Shown one piece after another: positions 36,586-45,651 of a stretch of DNA of 64,000 bases. The stretch is taken from contig NZ_MUNO01000010.1 in the NCBI RefSeq assembly GCF_002001015.1, positions 124,001-188,000 of the forward strand. The letters run 5' to 3'. Numbering within the stretch: the first letter of the stretch is position 1; each line of letters opens with the position of its first letter. The notes beneath the pieces were generated by a model, which was given only the letters and a program-made list of their open reading frames with translations, searched no databases and was not told the DNA's origin. A program made the position numbers and the translations under genes. The stretch is from Polaromonas sp. A23. GTDB taxonomy: Bacteria; Pseudomonadota; Gammaproteobacteria; Burkholderiales; Burkholderiaceae_C.

Positions 36586-37926
36586 CTAGGCGTTCTTTTT
36601 GATAGAGTCCGCCACCACGCTGACGATGCGCTCGATGTGCTCTTTCTCCACGATGTACGGTGGGCAGATCACGATGTTGTCAGCCGCCGGCCGCACCAGC
36701 ACACCGTGCTTGAAACAGTCCATGAAGATGTCGTAGGCGCGTTTTCCCGGCGCACCGGCAATGGGCGACAGCTCCACCGCCCCGGCCAAGCCCAGGCTGC
36801 GGATGCTGATCACGTTGGGCAGTCCCTTGAAGCTGCCGTGCAAGGCGTCGCCCAGCACCTTGCCCATCTGCCCCGCGCGTTCGAACAGCTTTTCTTCCTT
36901 GAAAAGGTTTAATGTGGCAATTGCCGCGGCGCACGCCACCGGGTGCCCCGAGTAGGTGTAACCGTGAAAAAACTCCACCGCATGGGCCGGGCTGTCGGCG
37001 TTGGCTTCCATCATGGTGTTGTAAATGCGATCGGTGCAGATCACGCCGCCCAGGGGAATCACGCCGTTGGTGACGCACTTGGCAAAGTTCAGCATGTCGG
37101 GCACCACACCGTAATAGTCAGCGCCGAAGTTCACACCCAGGCGGCCGAAACCGGTGATCACCTCGTCGAAGATCAACAGGATGCCGTGTTTGTCGCAGAT
37201 TTCGCGCAGGCGCTTGAGGTAACCCTTGGGCGGCAAATACCACCCGGCGCTGCCAGCCACCGGTTCAACGATGACAGCTGCGACGTTGCTGGGATCATGC
37301 AAGGGCAAAATCCGCTGCTCGAGTTCGAGCAGGATGTCTTCTTTCCACTCGGGCTCGGTCCCGTTGATATACGCATGGTTGACCGGGTCATGGATGAAAC
37401 GCATGTGGTCCACCCGCGGCAACAGGGCCGCGCCGTAGACCTTGCGGTTGGCCGGAATGCCGCCCACACTCATGCCGCCAAACCCAACACCGTGGTAACC
37501 CTTTTCGCGGCCGATGAAGACATTGCGATGCCCCTCGCCGCGTGCCCGGTGGTAGGCCAGTGCCACCTTGAGCGAGGTATCGGCCGCCTCTGAACCGGAG
37601 TTGCAGAACAGCACCTGGTTCAGGTCACCCGGGGCCATGGCGGCCAGCATCTCGGCGGCCTTGAAGGCCTGGTCGTTGCTGGCCTGAAAGGCGGTGGCGT
37701 AGTCCAGCGTGTCAAGTTGCTTCTTGATCGCGTCATTGATCGGCTTGCGGTTGTGGCCGGCGCCCACGCACCACAGGCTGGAAATGCCGTCGAGCACCTG
37801 CTTGCCGTCGTAGGTGGTGAAAAGCATGCCGTCGGCCGCCACAAAAACCCGGGGGTCCTTCTTGAAGCTGCGGTTCGGCGTGAACGGCAGCCACTGGTGG
37901 TCCATGTTGAAATTCTGATAGGCCAT
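36586..37926 (-). CDS. Beta-alanine-pyruvate type omega-aminotransferase
   Basis: 446-residue class III PLP aminotransferase. It has the substrate-entry WLPFTPNRSF opening, CNSGSEAADTSLKVAL (PLP phosphate loop), FIGREKGYHGVGFGGMS, LLIFDEVITGFGRLG (Asp for the pyridine nitrogen) and the PLP lysine in FAKCVTNGVIPLG, then HGYTYSGHPVACAAA. The family moves amino groups from beta-alanine, taurine-like or omega-amino acids to pyruvate. Exact amino donor is unclear. It is divergent from purU, 124 bp apart. Confidence 0.88.
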   Translation of the reverse strand: MAYQNFNMDHQWLPFTPNRSFKKDPRVFVAADGMLFTTYDGKQVLDGISSLWCVGAGHNRKPINDAIKKQLDTLDYATAFQASNDQAFKAAEMLAAMAPGDLNQVLFCNSGSEAADTSLKVALAYHRARGEGHRNVFIGREKGYHGVGFGGMSVGGIPANRKVYGAALLPRVDHMRFIHDPVNHAYINGTEPEWKEDILLELEQRILPLHDPSNVAAVIVEPVAGSAGWYLPPKGYLKRLREICDKHGILLIFDEVITGFGRLGVNFGADYYGVVPDMLNFAKCVTNGVIPLGGVICTDRIYNTMMEANADSPAHAVEFFHGYTYSGHPVACAAAIATLNLFKEEKLFERAGQMGKVLGDALHGSFKGLPNVISIRSLGLAGAVELSPIAGAPGKRAYDIFMDCFKHGVLVRPAADNIVICPPYIVEKEHIERIVSVVADSIKKNA

Positions 37927-38050
37927 TCGTCAATCTCCTGCGTGAAAATGGGCAGCCAGATTTGGCCGTCTGATGCATTCTGGCACTCCCGGTGACAATG
38001 TACATTCCCGCACGGCCACCCGGGCGGCCACCTGCGACAATTCATCTTCC

Positions 38051-38923
38051 ATGAGCCCTACTTATATTCTTACCCTGTCCTGCCCGGACCGCCCGGGCAT
38101 TGTTCATGCTGTTTCCGGCTTTCTGTTTGAACGCGGCGGCAACATTCTGGAGGCAGCGCAGTTCAGCGACGACAAACGCGACGACACCGACTCCGACGCC
38201 ACAGGGCTGTTTTTCATGCGGGTCAGTTTCGCCTGCAACCAGCTGTCCTTCGAAGAACTGAAAGAACAGGTCGGCGTGCTGGGCCTGCTGTTTGACATGC
38301 GCTGGGGCCTGCACCAGGCCACCCAACCCATGCGTACCGTGCTCATGGTCAGCAAGGAGGGCCATTGCCTCAACGATTTGCTGTTTCGCTGGAAGTCAGG
38401 CCTGCTGCCGCTGGACATCCGCGCCATCGTTTCCAATCACCGCGATTTTTATCAACTCGCGGCCAGCTACAACGTTCCCTTTCACCACATACCGGTCACC
38501 GCAGCCACCAAAGACAAGGCTGAAAAGAAGCAGTACGACGTCATCGAGGCAGAAGGGGCCGAGCTGGTGGTGCTGGCGCGTTACATGCAGATCCTCAGCA
38601 ACGACCTGTGCAAGAAGCTGGCCGGGCGGGCCATCAACATTCACCACTCCTTTCTTCCCAGTTTCAAAGGCGCCAAGCCCTACTACCAGGCACACGCCCG
38701 CGGCGTGAAGCTGATAGGCGCCACGGCGCACTATGTGACCGCCGACCTCGACGAAGGCCCGATCATCGAGCAGGATGTCGCCCGTGCCGACCACAGCAAA
38801 ACCGTGGAGGCGCTGACCGCCATGGGCCGCGACACCGAGAGCCAGGTGCTGGCCCGCGCGGTGTTGTGGCACAGCGAGCACCGTGTCTTGTTGAACGGAC
38901 ACAAGACGGTGATATTCAAATAG
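38051..38923 (+). CDS. purU: Formyltetrahydrofolate deformylase
   Basis: Releases formate from 10-formyltetrahydrofolate, feeding purine synthesis and balancing one-carbon units. 290 residues: N-terminal ACT domain (about 5-80; TLSCPDRPGIVHAVSGFL) and a C-terminal formyltransferase-like domain with VSNHRDF, INIHHSFLPSFKGAKPYYQA (catalytic His region) and GATAHYVTADLDEGPII (catalytic Asp). ATG 38051 gives the family N-terminus; an in-frame start at 37973 lies upstream without family similarity. Confidence 0.94.
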   Translation: MSPTYILTLSCPDRPGIVHAVSGFLFERGGNILEAAQFSDDKRDDTDSDATGLFFMRVSFACNQLSFEELKEQVGVLGLLFDMRWGLHQATQPMRTVLMVSKEGHCLNDLLFRWKSGLLPLDIRAIVSNHRDFYQLAASYNVPFHHIPVTAATKDKAEKKQYDVIEAEGAELVVLARYMQILSNDLCKKLAGRAINIHHSFLPSFKGAKPYYQAHARGVKLIGATAHYVTADLDEGPIIEQDVARADHSKTVEALTAMGRDTESQVLARAVLWHSEHRVLLNGHKTVIFK

Positions 38924-38925
38924 AT

Positions 38926-39027
38926 ATGGCCCCCACGCTTGTCACTGCGTGTACTGCGCTGCCCCCCGAGGGGGCCGCTGCGCCTGCGGACCGGCAAAGC
39001 CGGACCCGCGGCCCCTGCTGGTAAAGA
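38926..39027 (-). repeat. GC-rich intergenic repeat, copy at 38.9 kb
   Basis: Complete copy between purU and the LysR gene: GCCCCCACGC, TCACTGCGTGTACTGC, GCTGCCCCCCGAGGGGGCC, GCTGCGCCTGCGGACCGG, CAAAGCCGG and GCGGCCCCTGCTGG. The CCCCCGAGGGGG hairpin is the strongest here and would form a terminator-like stem immediately after purU, though no T-run follows. Confidence 0.72.
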
Positions 39028-39036
39028 CAGGGCCCA

Positions 39037-39918
39037 ATGACCGCCGCCCGCATCCCGCCCATCCAGTGTCTTCTGACCTTTGAGGCGCTGGCGCGTTTGC
39101 GCAGCGTCACCCAGACTGCGGAGGAGCTGAATGTGACGCCAAGTGCAGTGAGCCACCGCGTCAAGCAGCTTGAGCAGATTATTGGCACCAAGCTGTTCGG
39201 CCGGGCCGATTTCTCACTGACCACTGAAGGCAGCGAGTACCTGGCACATGTGCGCGAAGGGCTGGCAACCCTCCAGAAATTTCCCGGGACAGCGGGCCAG
39301 AGCGGCACACCGGGCAAGCGCAAGCTGCGGCTGGCTGTGACGCCCACTTTTTCCCGCTCCATCCTGATTCCGCGCCTGCGCCAGTTCACCGAGGCGTATC
39401 CCGAAATTGACCTTACGCTGCAGGTGTCCATCCCCCTGCTCGACGTGGTGGCAGAAGACGCCGATCTGATGGTGCGTTTTGGCACCGGCCGTTATGCCGA
39501 CGTCGAGCATGTCTGCCTGATGAAGGACGAGGTGACGCCCCTGGCCTCACCCGCTTATGTGCGCGAACACGGGCCCTTTGAAGCCCCGGAAGACCTCGAG
39601 GGCGAAGCGTTTCTGCGCTCGCCGCTGGAGCCGTGGCGCACCTGGTTTGCCGCGCACGGCCTGGACTGGCCCGAGCCGGTGGAAGGCTCCCAGTTCAACG
39701 ACATCGGCCTGATGTGCGACGCAGCCGCAGCCGGCATGGGCGTGGCGCTGGTCCGCCTCAAGCTGGGCGCCCCGTGGCTGGAACACGGCTCGCTGGTGCG
39801 TTTGTACGAGCGTAATGTGCCCAGCCCGCACGCCCACTACCTGTGCTGGCGCACCGGCATGATGGACCGCTGGGAGTGCGCGGCCTTTGCGGAGTGGCTG
39901 AAAAAATCGGTCAGCTAA
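39037..39918 (+). CDS. LysR-type regulator (GcvA-like)
   Basis: 293 residues. N-terminal winged helix (QCLLTFEALARLRSVTQTAEELNVTPSAVSHRVKQLEQ; SAVSHRVKQLE recognition helix, residues about 30-45) and a periplasmic-binding-like effector domain with LRLAVTPTFSRSILIPRL and DLMVRFGTGRYADV. The domain style matches GcvA-type regulators. No target gene is divergent; the following gene is a glcD-like oxidase 190 bp on. Confidence 0.87.
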   Translation: MTAARIPPIQCLLTFEALARLRSVTQTAEELNVTPSAVSHRVKQLEQIIGTKLFGRADFSLTTEGSEYLAHVREGLATLQKFPGTAGQSGTPGKRKLRLAVTPTFSRSILIPRLRQFTEAYPEIDLTLQVSIPLLDVVAEDADLMVRFGTGRYADVEHVCLMKDEVTPLASPAYVREHGPFEAPEDLEGEAFLRSPLEPWRTWFAAHGLDWPEPVEGSQFNDIGLMCDAAAAGMGVALVRLKLGAPWLEHGSLVRLYERNVPSPHAHYLCWRTGMMDRWECAAFAEWLKKSVS

Positions 39919-39935
39919 CCGTTTTCGACCTGGCC

Positions 39936-40000
39936 ATCAAGCCTTTTATGCATCCAGCCCTTTGTTTTCGGGCGTGAGCAGCTATCTAATCAATAGCAAA
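39936..40000 (+). repeat. AGCTAT-family palindromic element, intergenic copy 3
   Basis: Between the LysR and glcD genes: CCAGCCCTTTGTTTTCGGGCG stem then AGCAGCTATCTAATCAATAG palindrome followed by CAAATTCG. Close to the copies near 5.1 and 28.0 kb. Confidence 0.65.
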
Positions 40001-40108
40001 TTCGTTTTCACAAAACACCTTCATTTTCTTCACGCCACCCGTCGCGGCTTTGCATTAAAGTGCCTTCATCACCGGCGAGAACCGGTTTCATCCCCGAAGG
40101 CCACCCCC

Positions 40109-41611
40109 ATGAACGCACCCGCTGAAGCCTGGCAACAACACCCGCTTGAACGCCGCGAACGTCAAGCCCAAGTGGTCGGTGCGCTGCAAGCCGTGCTGCC
40201 GGCGCACGCGCTGCTCTGGAACAGCGAAGACACCACCCCCTACGAGTGCGACGGCCTGACCGCCTACCGCCAGCGGCCGCTGGTGGTGGCCCTGCCCGAA
40301 ACCTATGAACAGGTGCAGGCCGTCCTCAAAACTTGCCACGCGCTGGAGGTGCCCGTGGTGGCACGCGGCGCCGGCACCGGCCTGTCCGGCGGCGCCATGC
40401 CGCACAAGCTGGGCGTCACCTTGTCGCTGGCCAAGTTCAACAAGATTTTGAAGATGGACGCGGCCAGCCGCACCGCCGTGGTCCAGGGCGGCGTGCGCAA
40501 CCTGGCCATCAGCGAAGCTGCCGCGCCGCTGGGGCTGTATTACGCGCCCGACCCGTCGAGCCAGATCGCCTGCACCATAGGCGGCAATGTGGCCGAAAAC
40601 TCGGGCGGCGTGCATTGCCTCAAATACGGGCTGACCTTGCACAACGTGCTCAAGGTCCGGGGATTCACGGTTGAAGGCGAGGAAGTGGAGTTCGGCAGCG
40701 ACGCGCTGGACTGCACCGGTTACGACCTGCTGTCGGTTGTGATCGGCAGCGAAGGCATGCTGGCCGTCACCACCGAAGTCACGGTCAAGCTGGTTCCCAA
40801 GCCGGTGATTGCGCGCTGCATCATGGCCAGCTTTGACGACCTGCGCAAGGCGGGTGACGCGGTGGCGGCTGTGATTGCCGCCGGCATCATCCCGGCCGGG
40901 CTGGAGATGATGGACAAACCCATGACCGCTGCGGTCGAGGACTTTGTACACGCCGGTTACGACCTCAGCGCCGAAGCGATATTGCTGTGCGAAAGCGACG
41001 GCACGCTGGAAGAAGTCGAAGAGGAAATCGGCCGCATGAGCGCCGTGCTGCGCAGTTGCGGCGCCACCGCGATTGCCGTGAGCCAGAACGAGGCCGAGCG
41101 CCTGCGCTTCTGGAGCGGCCGAAAAAATGCTTTTCCGGCTTCGGGCCGTATCAGCCCCGACTACATGTGCATGGACTCGACCATTCCGCGCAAACGCCTG
41201 GCCGACATCCTGCTCGCCATCCAGCAGATGGAGATCAAGTACGGCCTGCGCTGCGCCAACGTCTTTCACGCCGGCGACGGCAACCTGCACCCACTGATCC
41301 TGTTCGACGCCAACGATGCGGATCAGCTGCATCGCTGCGAACTCTTCGGCGCCGACATTCTGGAGACCAGCGTGGCCATGGGAGGCACAGTCACCGGGGA
41401 GCATGGCGTGGGTGTGGAAAAGCTCAACTCCATGTGCGTGCAGTTCTCGGCAACGGAGAACGAGCAGATGTTCGGCGTCAAGCGCGCGTTCGATCCGCTG
41501 GGTTTGCTCAACCCCGGCAAGGTGATCCCGACACTACAGCGTTGTGCCGAGTACGGAAAAATGCTGGTCCGGGGCGGGCAGATCAAGCACCCGGATCTTC
41601 CGAGGTTCTAA
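40109..41611 (+). CDS. glcD: FAD-linked glycolate oxidase-type subunit (GlcD-like)
   Basis: 500 residues of the VAO/glycolate oxidase GlcD family: PVVARGAGTGLSGGAM (FAD loop), CTIGGNVAENSGGVHC, GYDLLSVVIGSEGMLAVTTE, and C-terminal FHAGDGNLHPLILFD (metal-type histidines) with GGTVTGEHGVG. It oxidises a 2-hydroxy acid such as glycolate or D-lactate. GlcE and GlcF are not downstream, so the enzyme may be single-subunit or have partners elsewhere; D-lactate or D-2-hydroxyglutarate oxidation is an alternative. ATG 40109 chosen over a frame open from 39962. Confidence 0.88.
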   Translation: MNAPAEAWQQHPLERRERQAQVVGALQAVLPAHALLWNSEDTTPYECDGLTAYRQRPLVVALPETYEQVQAVLKTCHALEVPVVARGAGTGLSGGAMPHKLGVTLSLAKFNKILKMDAASRTAVVQGGVRNLAISEAAAPLGLYYAPDPSSQIACTIGGNVAENSGGVHCLKYGLTLHNVLKVRGFTVEGEEVEFGSDALDCTGYDLLSVVIGSEGMLAVTTEVTVKLVPKPVIARCIMASFDDLRKAGDAVAAVIAAGIIPAGLEMMDKPMTAAVEDFVHAGYDLSAEAILLCESDGTLEEVEEEIGRMSAVLRSCGATAIAVSQNEAERLRFWSGRKNAFPASGRISPDYMCMDSTIPRKRLADILLAIQQMEIKYGLRCANVFHAGDGNLHPLILFDANDADQLHRCELFGADILETSVAMGGTVTGEHGVGVEKLNSMCVQFSATENEQMFGVKRAFDPLGLLNPGKVIPTLQRCAEYGKMLVRGGQIKHPDLPRF

Positions 41612-41673
41612 GCATGCAAGGCCTGCGTGGCCCGGTGCAACCGATTCCTCTTCCTGGGTGCCTGTGCGCCTGA

Positions 41674-43503
41674 CTACCAGCTGTCGATGAAACCGGCACC
41701 GTCGGCAGGCCGCTGGTGCATCGATTGCAATCCCCGCACCAGCCAGTCACGCGTCTGCGACGGATCAATCACCGCGTCGATCTCCAGCGTGGTGGCCATG
41801 TTGATGGCACTGCCGCTGTCATACTGCCGGGCCACCAGCTGTTCGTAAAGGGCATCGCGTTGTGGCCCTTCTGGCTGCGCCTCCAGCTCCTTGCGGTAGC
41901 CGAGCCTGACAGCCCCTTCCAGGCCCATGGCGCCAAACTCCCCGGTCGGCCAGGCCACAGTGAACGCTGGCGCATGAAAACTGCCCGCAGTCATGGCCAT
42001 GGCGCCCAGGCCGTAGCCCTTACGCAGCACGATGCTGAAAAACGGCACTCGTAAATGAGCGGCGGCAATGAACATGCGGCTCACGTGGCGCACCTGCGCC
42101 TGGGACTCGGTCTCGGGCCCCACCATGAAGCCTGGCGTATCGACCAGGCTGACAAGTGCCAGGCCATGCGCGTTGCAAAGTTGCATGAAACGCGCGGCCT
42201 TGTCGGCAGCATCGGCGTCTATGGCACCACCCAGATGCTGCGGATTGTTGGCCAGCACCCCTACAGCCCTGCCCGCGACACGGACCAGCGCGGTGTGAAT
42301 GCCTTTTCCAAAACCGGTGCGCAACAAAAACACGCTACCGGGGTCGGCCATGCCATTGATCGCAGCCAGCGTGTCGTAAACGCGCAGGCGGTTTTCGGGA
42401 ACCACATCGCGCAACGCCAGCGTATCGGGCTTCGTGAAATCCTTGAGCGGGCCCTGAAAGAAAGACAGGTATTGACGTGCCGCCACAACCGCCTGGGCCT
42501 CGTCGTCCACCAGCACGTCAATCACGCCGTTGCCGTGCTGCACACTGGCCGGCCCAATCTGCTCCGGCTTGAACACCCCCAGGCCACCGCCCTCCACCAT
42601 CGCCGGGCCGCCCATGCCGATGTTGCTGCCGCGCGTAGCAATGATGACATCGCAGCAACCCAGCAGCGCCGCGTTGCCTGCAAAACAGCGACCCGCAGCA
42701 ATGCCGACGACCGGCACCACGCCATTGAGCCGGGCAAAACTGGCAAAGGTGCCCACATGCAACCCCGCCACAATCGGCATGTCCGTGTCGCCGGGACGAC
42801 CGCCCCCGCCCTCGGCAAACAGCACCACCGGCAATTTGTTTTGCAACGCGATGCCGAGCATGCGGTCGGTTTTCTGGTGGTTGCGCATGCCCTGCGTGCC
42901 GGCGAGCACTGTCGCGTCATAGGCCATCACCACTGCCCGGCTTGCTTCCGGGCCGAACGATGCAGCATTGATGCTGCCAATGCCGGTGACCATGCCGTCA
43001 GCCGGCGTGTTGGCCACCAGGTCTTCCTCGCTGCGCCGGCTGCGCTGTGCGGCAACGGCCAGCGCGCCGTATTCCGTGAACGAGCCGTCATCGCAAAGGT
43101 CGGCGATGTTTTCGCGCGCGGTCCGCAAACCCAGGGCATGCCGCTTGGCCACGGCTCCGCTGCGATTCTGGTCCAGCGTGTGCGCCTGACGATCCAGCAC
43201 GCGCTGCAGGTCAGGGCGAAAACCCCCGGCAGGCAATGATGGTGGAGTCGTTATGGCGGCAGTGTCAGCCAGGGCGGCAGTTGCGGGCACTGCTTCCATC
43301 TGCGCCAGCAAGGCACCTGCCTCGACCATGTCACCGGGTTCAAAAAACACTTCGCCCAGGCGTCCGGCAAAAGCTGCACGTACTTCATGCTCCATCTTCA
43401 TGGCTTCAAGAACCACGAGCAGGTCGCCCGCCTGCACCAAGGCCCCAGGCGCAACCTGCCAATGAACGACTAGCGCCTGGAGAGGGGAGTGGACGGCAGG
43501 CAT
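41674..43503 (-). CDS. Fused biotinyl domain-acyl-CoA carboxyltransferase
   Basis: About 609 residues. An N-terminal biotinyl/lipoyl domain (residues 1-70) with the biotin lysine in VLEAMKMEHEV is joined to a large carboxyltransferase (about 115-600) with N-half VVMAYDATVLAGTQG and GGGGRPGDTDMPI and C-half GVLANNPQHLGGAID, LVSLVDTPGFMVGPETE and GAMAMTAGSFHAPAFTVAWPTGEFGAMGLEGAV. The CT part matches propionyl/acetyl/methylcrotonyl-type enzymes. No biotin carboxylase lies next to it. Start at ATG 43503. It could use a carboxylase encoded elsewhere or act as a decarboxylase-like enzyme. Confidence 0.85.
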   Translation of the reverse strand: MPAVHSPLQALVVHWQVAPGALVQAGDLLVVLEAMKMEHEVRAAFAGRLGEVFFEPGDMVEAGALLAQMEAVPATAALADTAAITTPPSLPAGGFRPDLQRVLDRQAHTLDQNRSGAVAKRHALGLRTARENIADLCDDGSFTEYGALAVAAQRSRRSEEDLVANTPADGMVTGIGSINAASFGPEASRAVVMAYDATVLAGTQGMRNHQKTDRMLGIALQNKLPVVLFAEGGGGRPGDTDMPIVAGLHVGTFASFARLNGVVPVVGIAAGRCFAGNAALLGCCDVIIATRGSNIGMGGPAMVEGGGLGVFKPEQIGPASVQHGNGVIDVLVDDEAQAVVAARQYLSFFQGPLKDFTKPDTLALRDVVPENRLRVYDTLAAINGMADPGSVFLLRTGFGKGIHTALVRVAGRAVGVLANNPQHLGGAIDADAADKAARFMQLCNAHGLALVSLVDTPGFMVGPETESQAQVRHVSRMFIAAAHLRVPFFSIVLRKGYGLGAMAMTAGSFHAPAFTVAWPTGEFGAMGLEGAVRLGYRKELEAQPEGPQRDALYEQLVARQYDSGSAINMATTLEIDAVIDPSQTRDWLVRGLQSMHQRPADGAGFIDSW

Positions 43504-43571
43504 GCGCGCATTTTGCGCCCGCCCCAAGCGCGCTCTTCGTCAACTGGGTGACAGCCGGTGCAACGCTCCTT

Positions 43572-43598
43572 CCGGCGCGCTGCGTCGCAGCGCGCCGA
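43572..43598. other. Perfect GC-rich hairpin between bactofilin and carboxyltransferase genes
   Basis: CGGCGCGCTGCG pairs with CGCAGCGCGCCG, 12 of 12 with a 2-nt centre (TCGCAG region), followed by AAAA on the plus strand. On the minus strand, transcripts leaving the bactofilin gene pass it, but there is no T-run on the exit side, so a Rho-independent terminator is not proven. The rest of the 165-bp gap (43504-43668) shows nothing recognisable. Confidence 0.45.
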
Positions 43599-43668
43599 AA
43601 ACATCGTCAACGCCTACGGACTGCAGGCCCGACCTTGAGGGGCGCACCCGCTGACCGCTGGACGGGGC

Positions 43669-44217
43669 TCAGGCGACCTGCAGGCCGCCGGGCTTGCCGA
43701 TCAGCGCGGCTTTTGTATTGGCCACGGCGCCGAACAGAATCTCGCCGGCCAGCTGGCCGCCTTCTTCAATCACCAGCTTGCCGTAGCGAATTTTTCCGGT
43801 GACTTTGCCGGTGGCGTAAATCACAAGCTTCTGGCGCACCGTCAGGTTGCCATCAAACTCGCCGTGGATTTCCGCGATATCGATTTCTGCCGAGCCACGG
43901 AAGGCGCCGTGCTCAGAAATCTGAATCACGCGCGAGTCCATGGTGGCTTCGACCAGGCCTTCGACCACCAGGGTGTCGCAGTCGGTGATCTCAACGCCCT
44001 TGAGCTTGATATTGGGTCCCACCGTCAGCTTGCTGCCGCCTGCTTCACGCGGTGCGGCGCTGGAAGCACTGGCAGACTGCTGCGCGGCAACAGTGGCCAC
44101 GCTCGCGGTGTTTGCCGCTGCAGGCGTGTTGGCATAAGGGTTGGGATTCGGGCTGCCATGACGCAGGCCTGTGGGTTCGTTGTCGCGCTTGCCAAAGAAC
44201 GGAGATTGCAGTGCCAT
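43669..44217 (-). CDS. Bactofilin (DUF583 polymer-forming cytoskeletal protein)
   Basis: 182 residues. A disordered Asn/Pro/Ser/Ala-rich N-terminus (about 1-60) precedes a right-handed beta-helix of bactofilin repeats: GPNIKLKGVEITDCDTLVVEG, MDSRVIQISEHGAFRGSAEID, HGEFDGNLTVRQKLVIYATG, and IRYGKLVIEEGGQLAGEI. Bactofilins polymerise without nucleotide and organise cell-wall, stalk and chromosome positions. It starts at ATG 44217 with AAAGGAAATCCAG upstream. It is divergent from a binding-protein gene. Confidence 0.87.
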   Translation of the reverse strand: MALQSPFFGKRDNEPTGLRHGSPNPNPYANTPAAANTASVATVAAQQSASASSAAPREAGGSKLTVGPNIKLKGVEITDCDTLVVEGLVEATMDSRVIQISEHGAFRGSAEIDIAEIHGEFDGNLTVRQKLVIYATGKVTGKIRYGKLVIEEGGQLAGEILFGAVANTKAALIGKPGGLQVA

Positions 44218-44310
44218 CTGGATTTCCTTCAAAAGGAACCGATGGTACGAATCCTGTTTTGAAAAGTCTCCACTGCTAATGCAAGATGAGTAACGAAATA
44301 ACCTGATACA

Positions 44311-44338
44311 GATTCAACGGAAGTGATTCAACGGAAGT
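44311..44338 (+). repeat. Perfect tandem 14-mer direct repeat
   Basis: GATTCAACGGAAGT occurs twice back-to-back (44311-44324, 44325-44338), about 75 bp before the start of the binding-protein-like gene. Could be a double binding site for a regulator or a slipped duplication. Confidence 0.6.
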
Positions 44339-44412
44339 GCAATTCGTCTTTGCATTTCATCGCAAGGGGGGTGAAGCACCCATTCCTTGGGTATCCACTA
44401 GCATTGCATCCG

Positions 44413-45156
44413 ATGAACAAGACCTTCCTGCCAGAACGCATCGTTTTCGCCTATATCGAGGAACCCCCGTTCGCCTGGACGACCAGCGAGGGCGATGCCG
44501 AGGGCTGCGACGTCGATTTGGCTCGCACAGTTCTGCACACCCTGGGCGCACGCGAGGTCGTGTTGCAACCGACCACTTTCGAGCAGCTGCTGCCCGGTGT
44601 GGCCGCTGGCCGATGGCACGTCAACACGCCCCTGTTTGTGACTCCTCAAAGGGGTCAGCAAGTGGCATTCAGCCAGCCGGTGTGGGCCCTGCACGATGGC
44701 TTCATTGTGCGGGCGGGGAACCCGCTATGCCTTGACAGCTATCGCACCATTGCCAGAGTTGGGGCACGCCTGGGCGTGGTGACCGGCCAGGTTCAGCATG
44801 ACGCGGCACGGCTCGCGCAAGTTTCCGCGCAGCGCATTCAGTGCTTTGCCACGCAGGCCGAGGCCGTGCAAGCACTGCGCAATGACCGTATCGACGCCTA
44901 TGCCAGCACGGCCGTGGGCAACCGCATCTTCGTTGCCGGACTGGGGGACGCCACCATCGAGGCCATCGAGGCGCATGCCCCGGCGGGTCCGCCACCGGTG
45001 GGCGCGTTCTCATTTGCGCTCGAGGCGGCGACATTGCGCCAACGGTTCGATGCGGCGCTGTCGGTCTACCTGGGCAGTGCCGCCCATCGCGCCCGCATGG
45101 CCCACTATGGCCTGTCGGCCAGCGAGATTGATCCGGTGCTTCGCCCTCAGGCATGA
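44413..45156 (+). CDS. Substrate-binding-protein-like protein without signal peptide
   Basis: 247 residues with the two-lobed family-3 solute-binding fold: IVFAYIEEPPFAWTTSEG at the N-terminus, GCDVDLARTVLHTLGA, TPQRGQQVAFSQPVWALHDGFIV, and ATQAEAVQALRNDRIDAYAST then the C-terminal PPPVGAFSFALEA. ATG 44413 is the first codon that gives this layout and is followed by KTFLPERIVF with no hydrophobic signal sequence, so the protein looks cytoplasmic. An earlier codon at 44323 gives a basic, non-cleavable-looking extension. No transporter neighbours. Possibly an intracellular binding or enzymatic (e.g. dehydratase-like) domain. Confidence 0.65.
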   Translation: MNKTFLPERIVFAYIEEPPFAWTTSEGDAEGCDVDLARTVLHTLGAREVVLQPTTFEQLLPGVAAGRWHVNTPLFVTPQRGQQVAFSQPVWALHDGFIVRAGNPLCLDSYRTIARVGARLGVVTGQVQHDAARLAQVSAQRIQCFATQAEAVQALRNDRIDAYASTAVGNRIFVAGLGDATIEAIEAHAPAGPPPVGAFSFALEAATLRQRFDAALSVYLGSAAHRARMAHYGLSASEIDPVLRPQA

Positions 45157-45260
45157 CATCAATCCAGTCCGCCCCGCTACGGGATCGGGGCACCTGGCGC
45201 CCACGCTCACCGGTCGCGCCGAATCCCGCCATGCATTCTTCCGCCTTGTAGACTCGCGCC

Positions 45261-45572
45261 ATGGATTACACGGTCAGGATCTTTCACAGCGAGGATGTCT
45301 CCGAAGTCGAACGTGCGGATGCAGTGCAGCGTTTCCGTTCAGCGCTTGAAGGCGCGCTGGGCGATGCCAGCCTGGTGGCTCCTGTGTACCGTGCCTACCT
45401 CCGCTTGCTGCAAATTCATGGCGACCATGCCCGGCCGTGGGACCTGGACCCGGCCGAACAACTGCTGGCCGAGCAGTGGGAGGCCGCCGAGCTGGCGGCC
45501 ACGCAAGCCGCCTTCGGCGCCGAGCGATACATGGGTGACGCCCACTTCGAACTGGACATCCCGCCGCCCTGA
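45261..45572 (+). CDS. Hypothetical protein (103 aa)
   Basis: Acidic cytoplasmic protein: DYTVRIFHSEDVSEVERADAV, VYRAYLRLLQIHGDHARPWDL and EQWEAAELAATQAAFG, ending in HFELDIPPP. Mostly helical by composition. I do not recognise it. It precedes a membrane-anchored protein on the same strand by 80 bp. Confidence 0.55.
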   Translation: MDYTVRIFHSEDVSEVERADAVQRFRSALEGALGDASLVAPVYRAYLRLLQIHGDHARPWDLDPAEQLLAEQWEAAELAATQAAFGAERYMGDAHFELDIPPP

Positions 45573-45651
45573 GCCGCCCCTGCACCGCTCCGTTCCTGCC
45601 CGGGTGGCTTTGTGCGGATAATTATCCTGAGACATTAAAAAAGGGGAGTTC

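Noticed and set aside
40088..41404. 438-codon minus-strand open frame
   Set aside because: Antisense shadow of the glcD-like gene.
41612..41672. Short frame after glcD starting ATGCAAGGCC
   Set aside because: 19 codons, no ribosome-binding site, no GlcE similarity.
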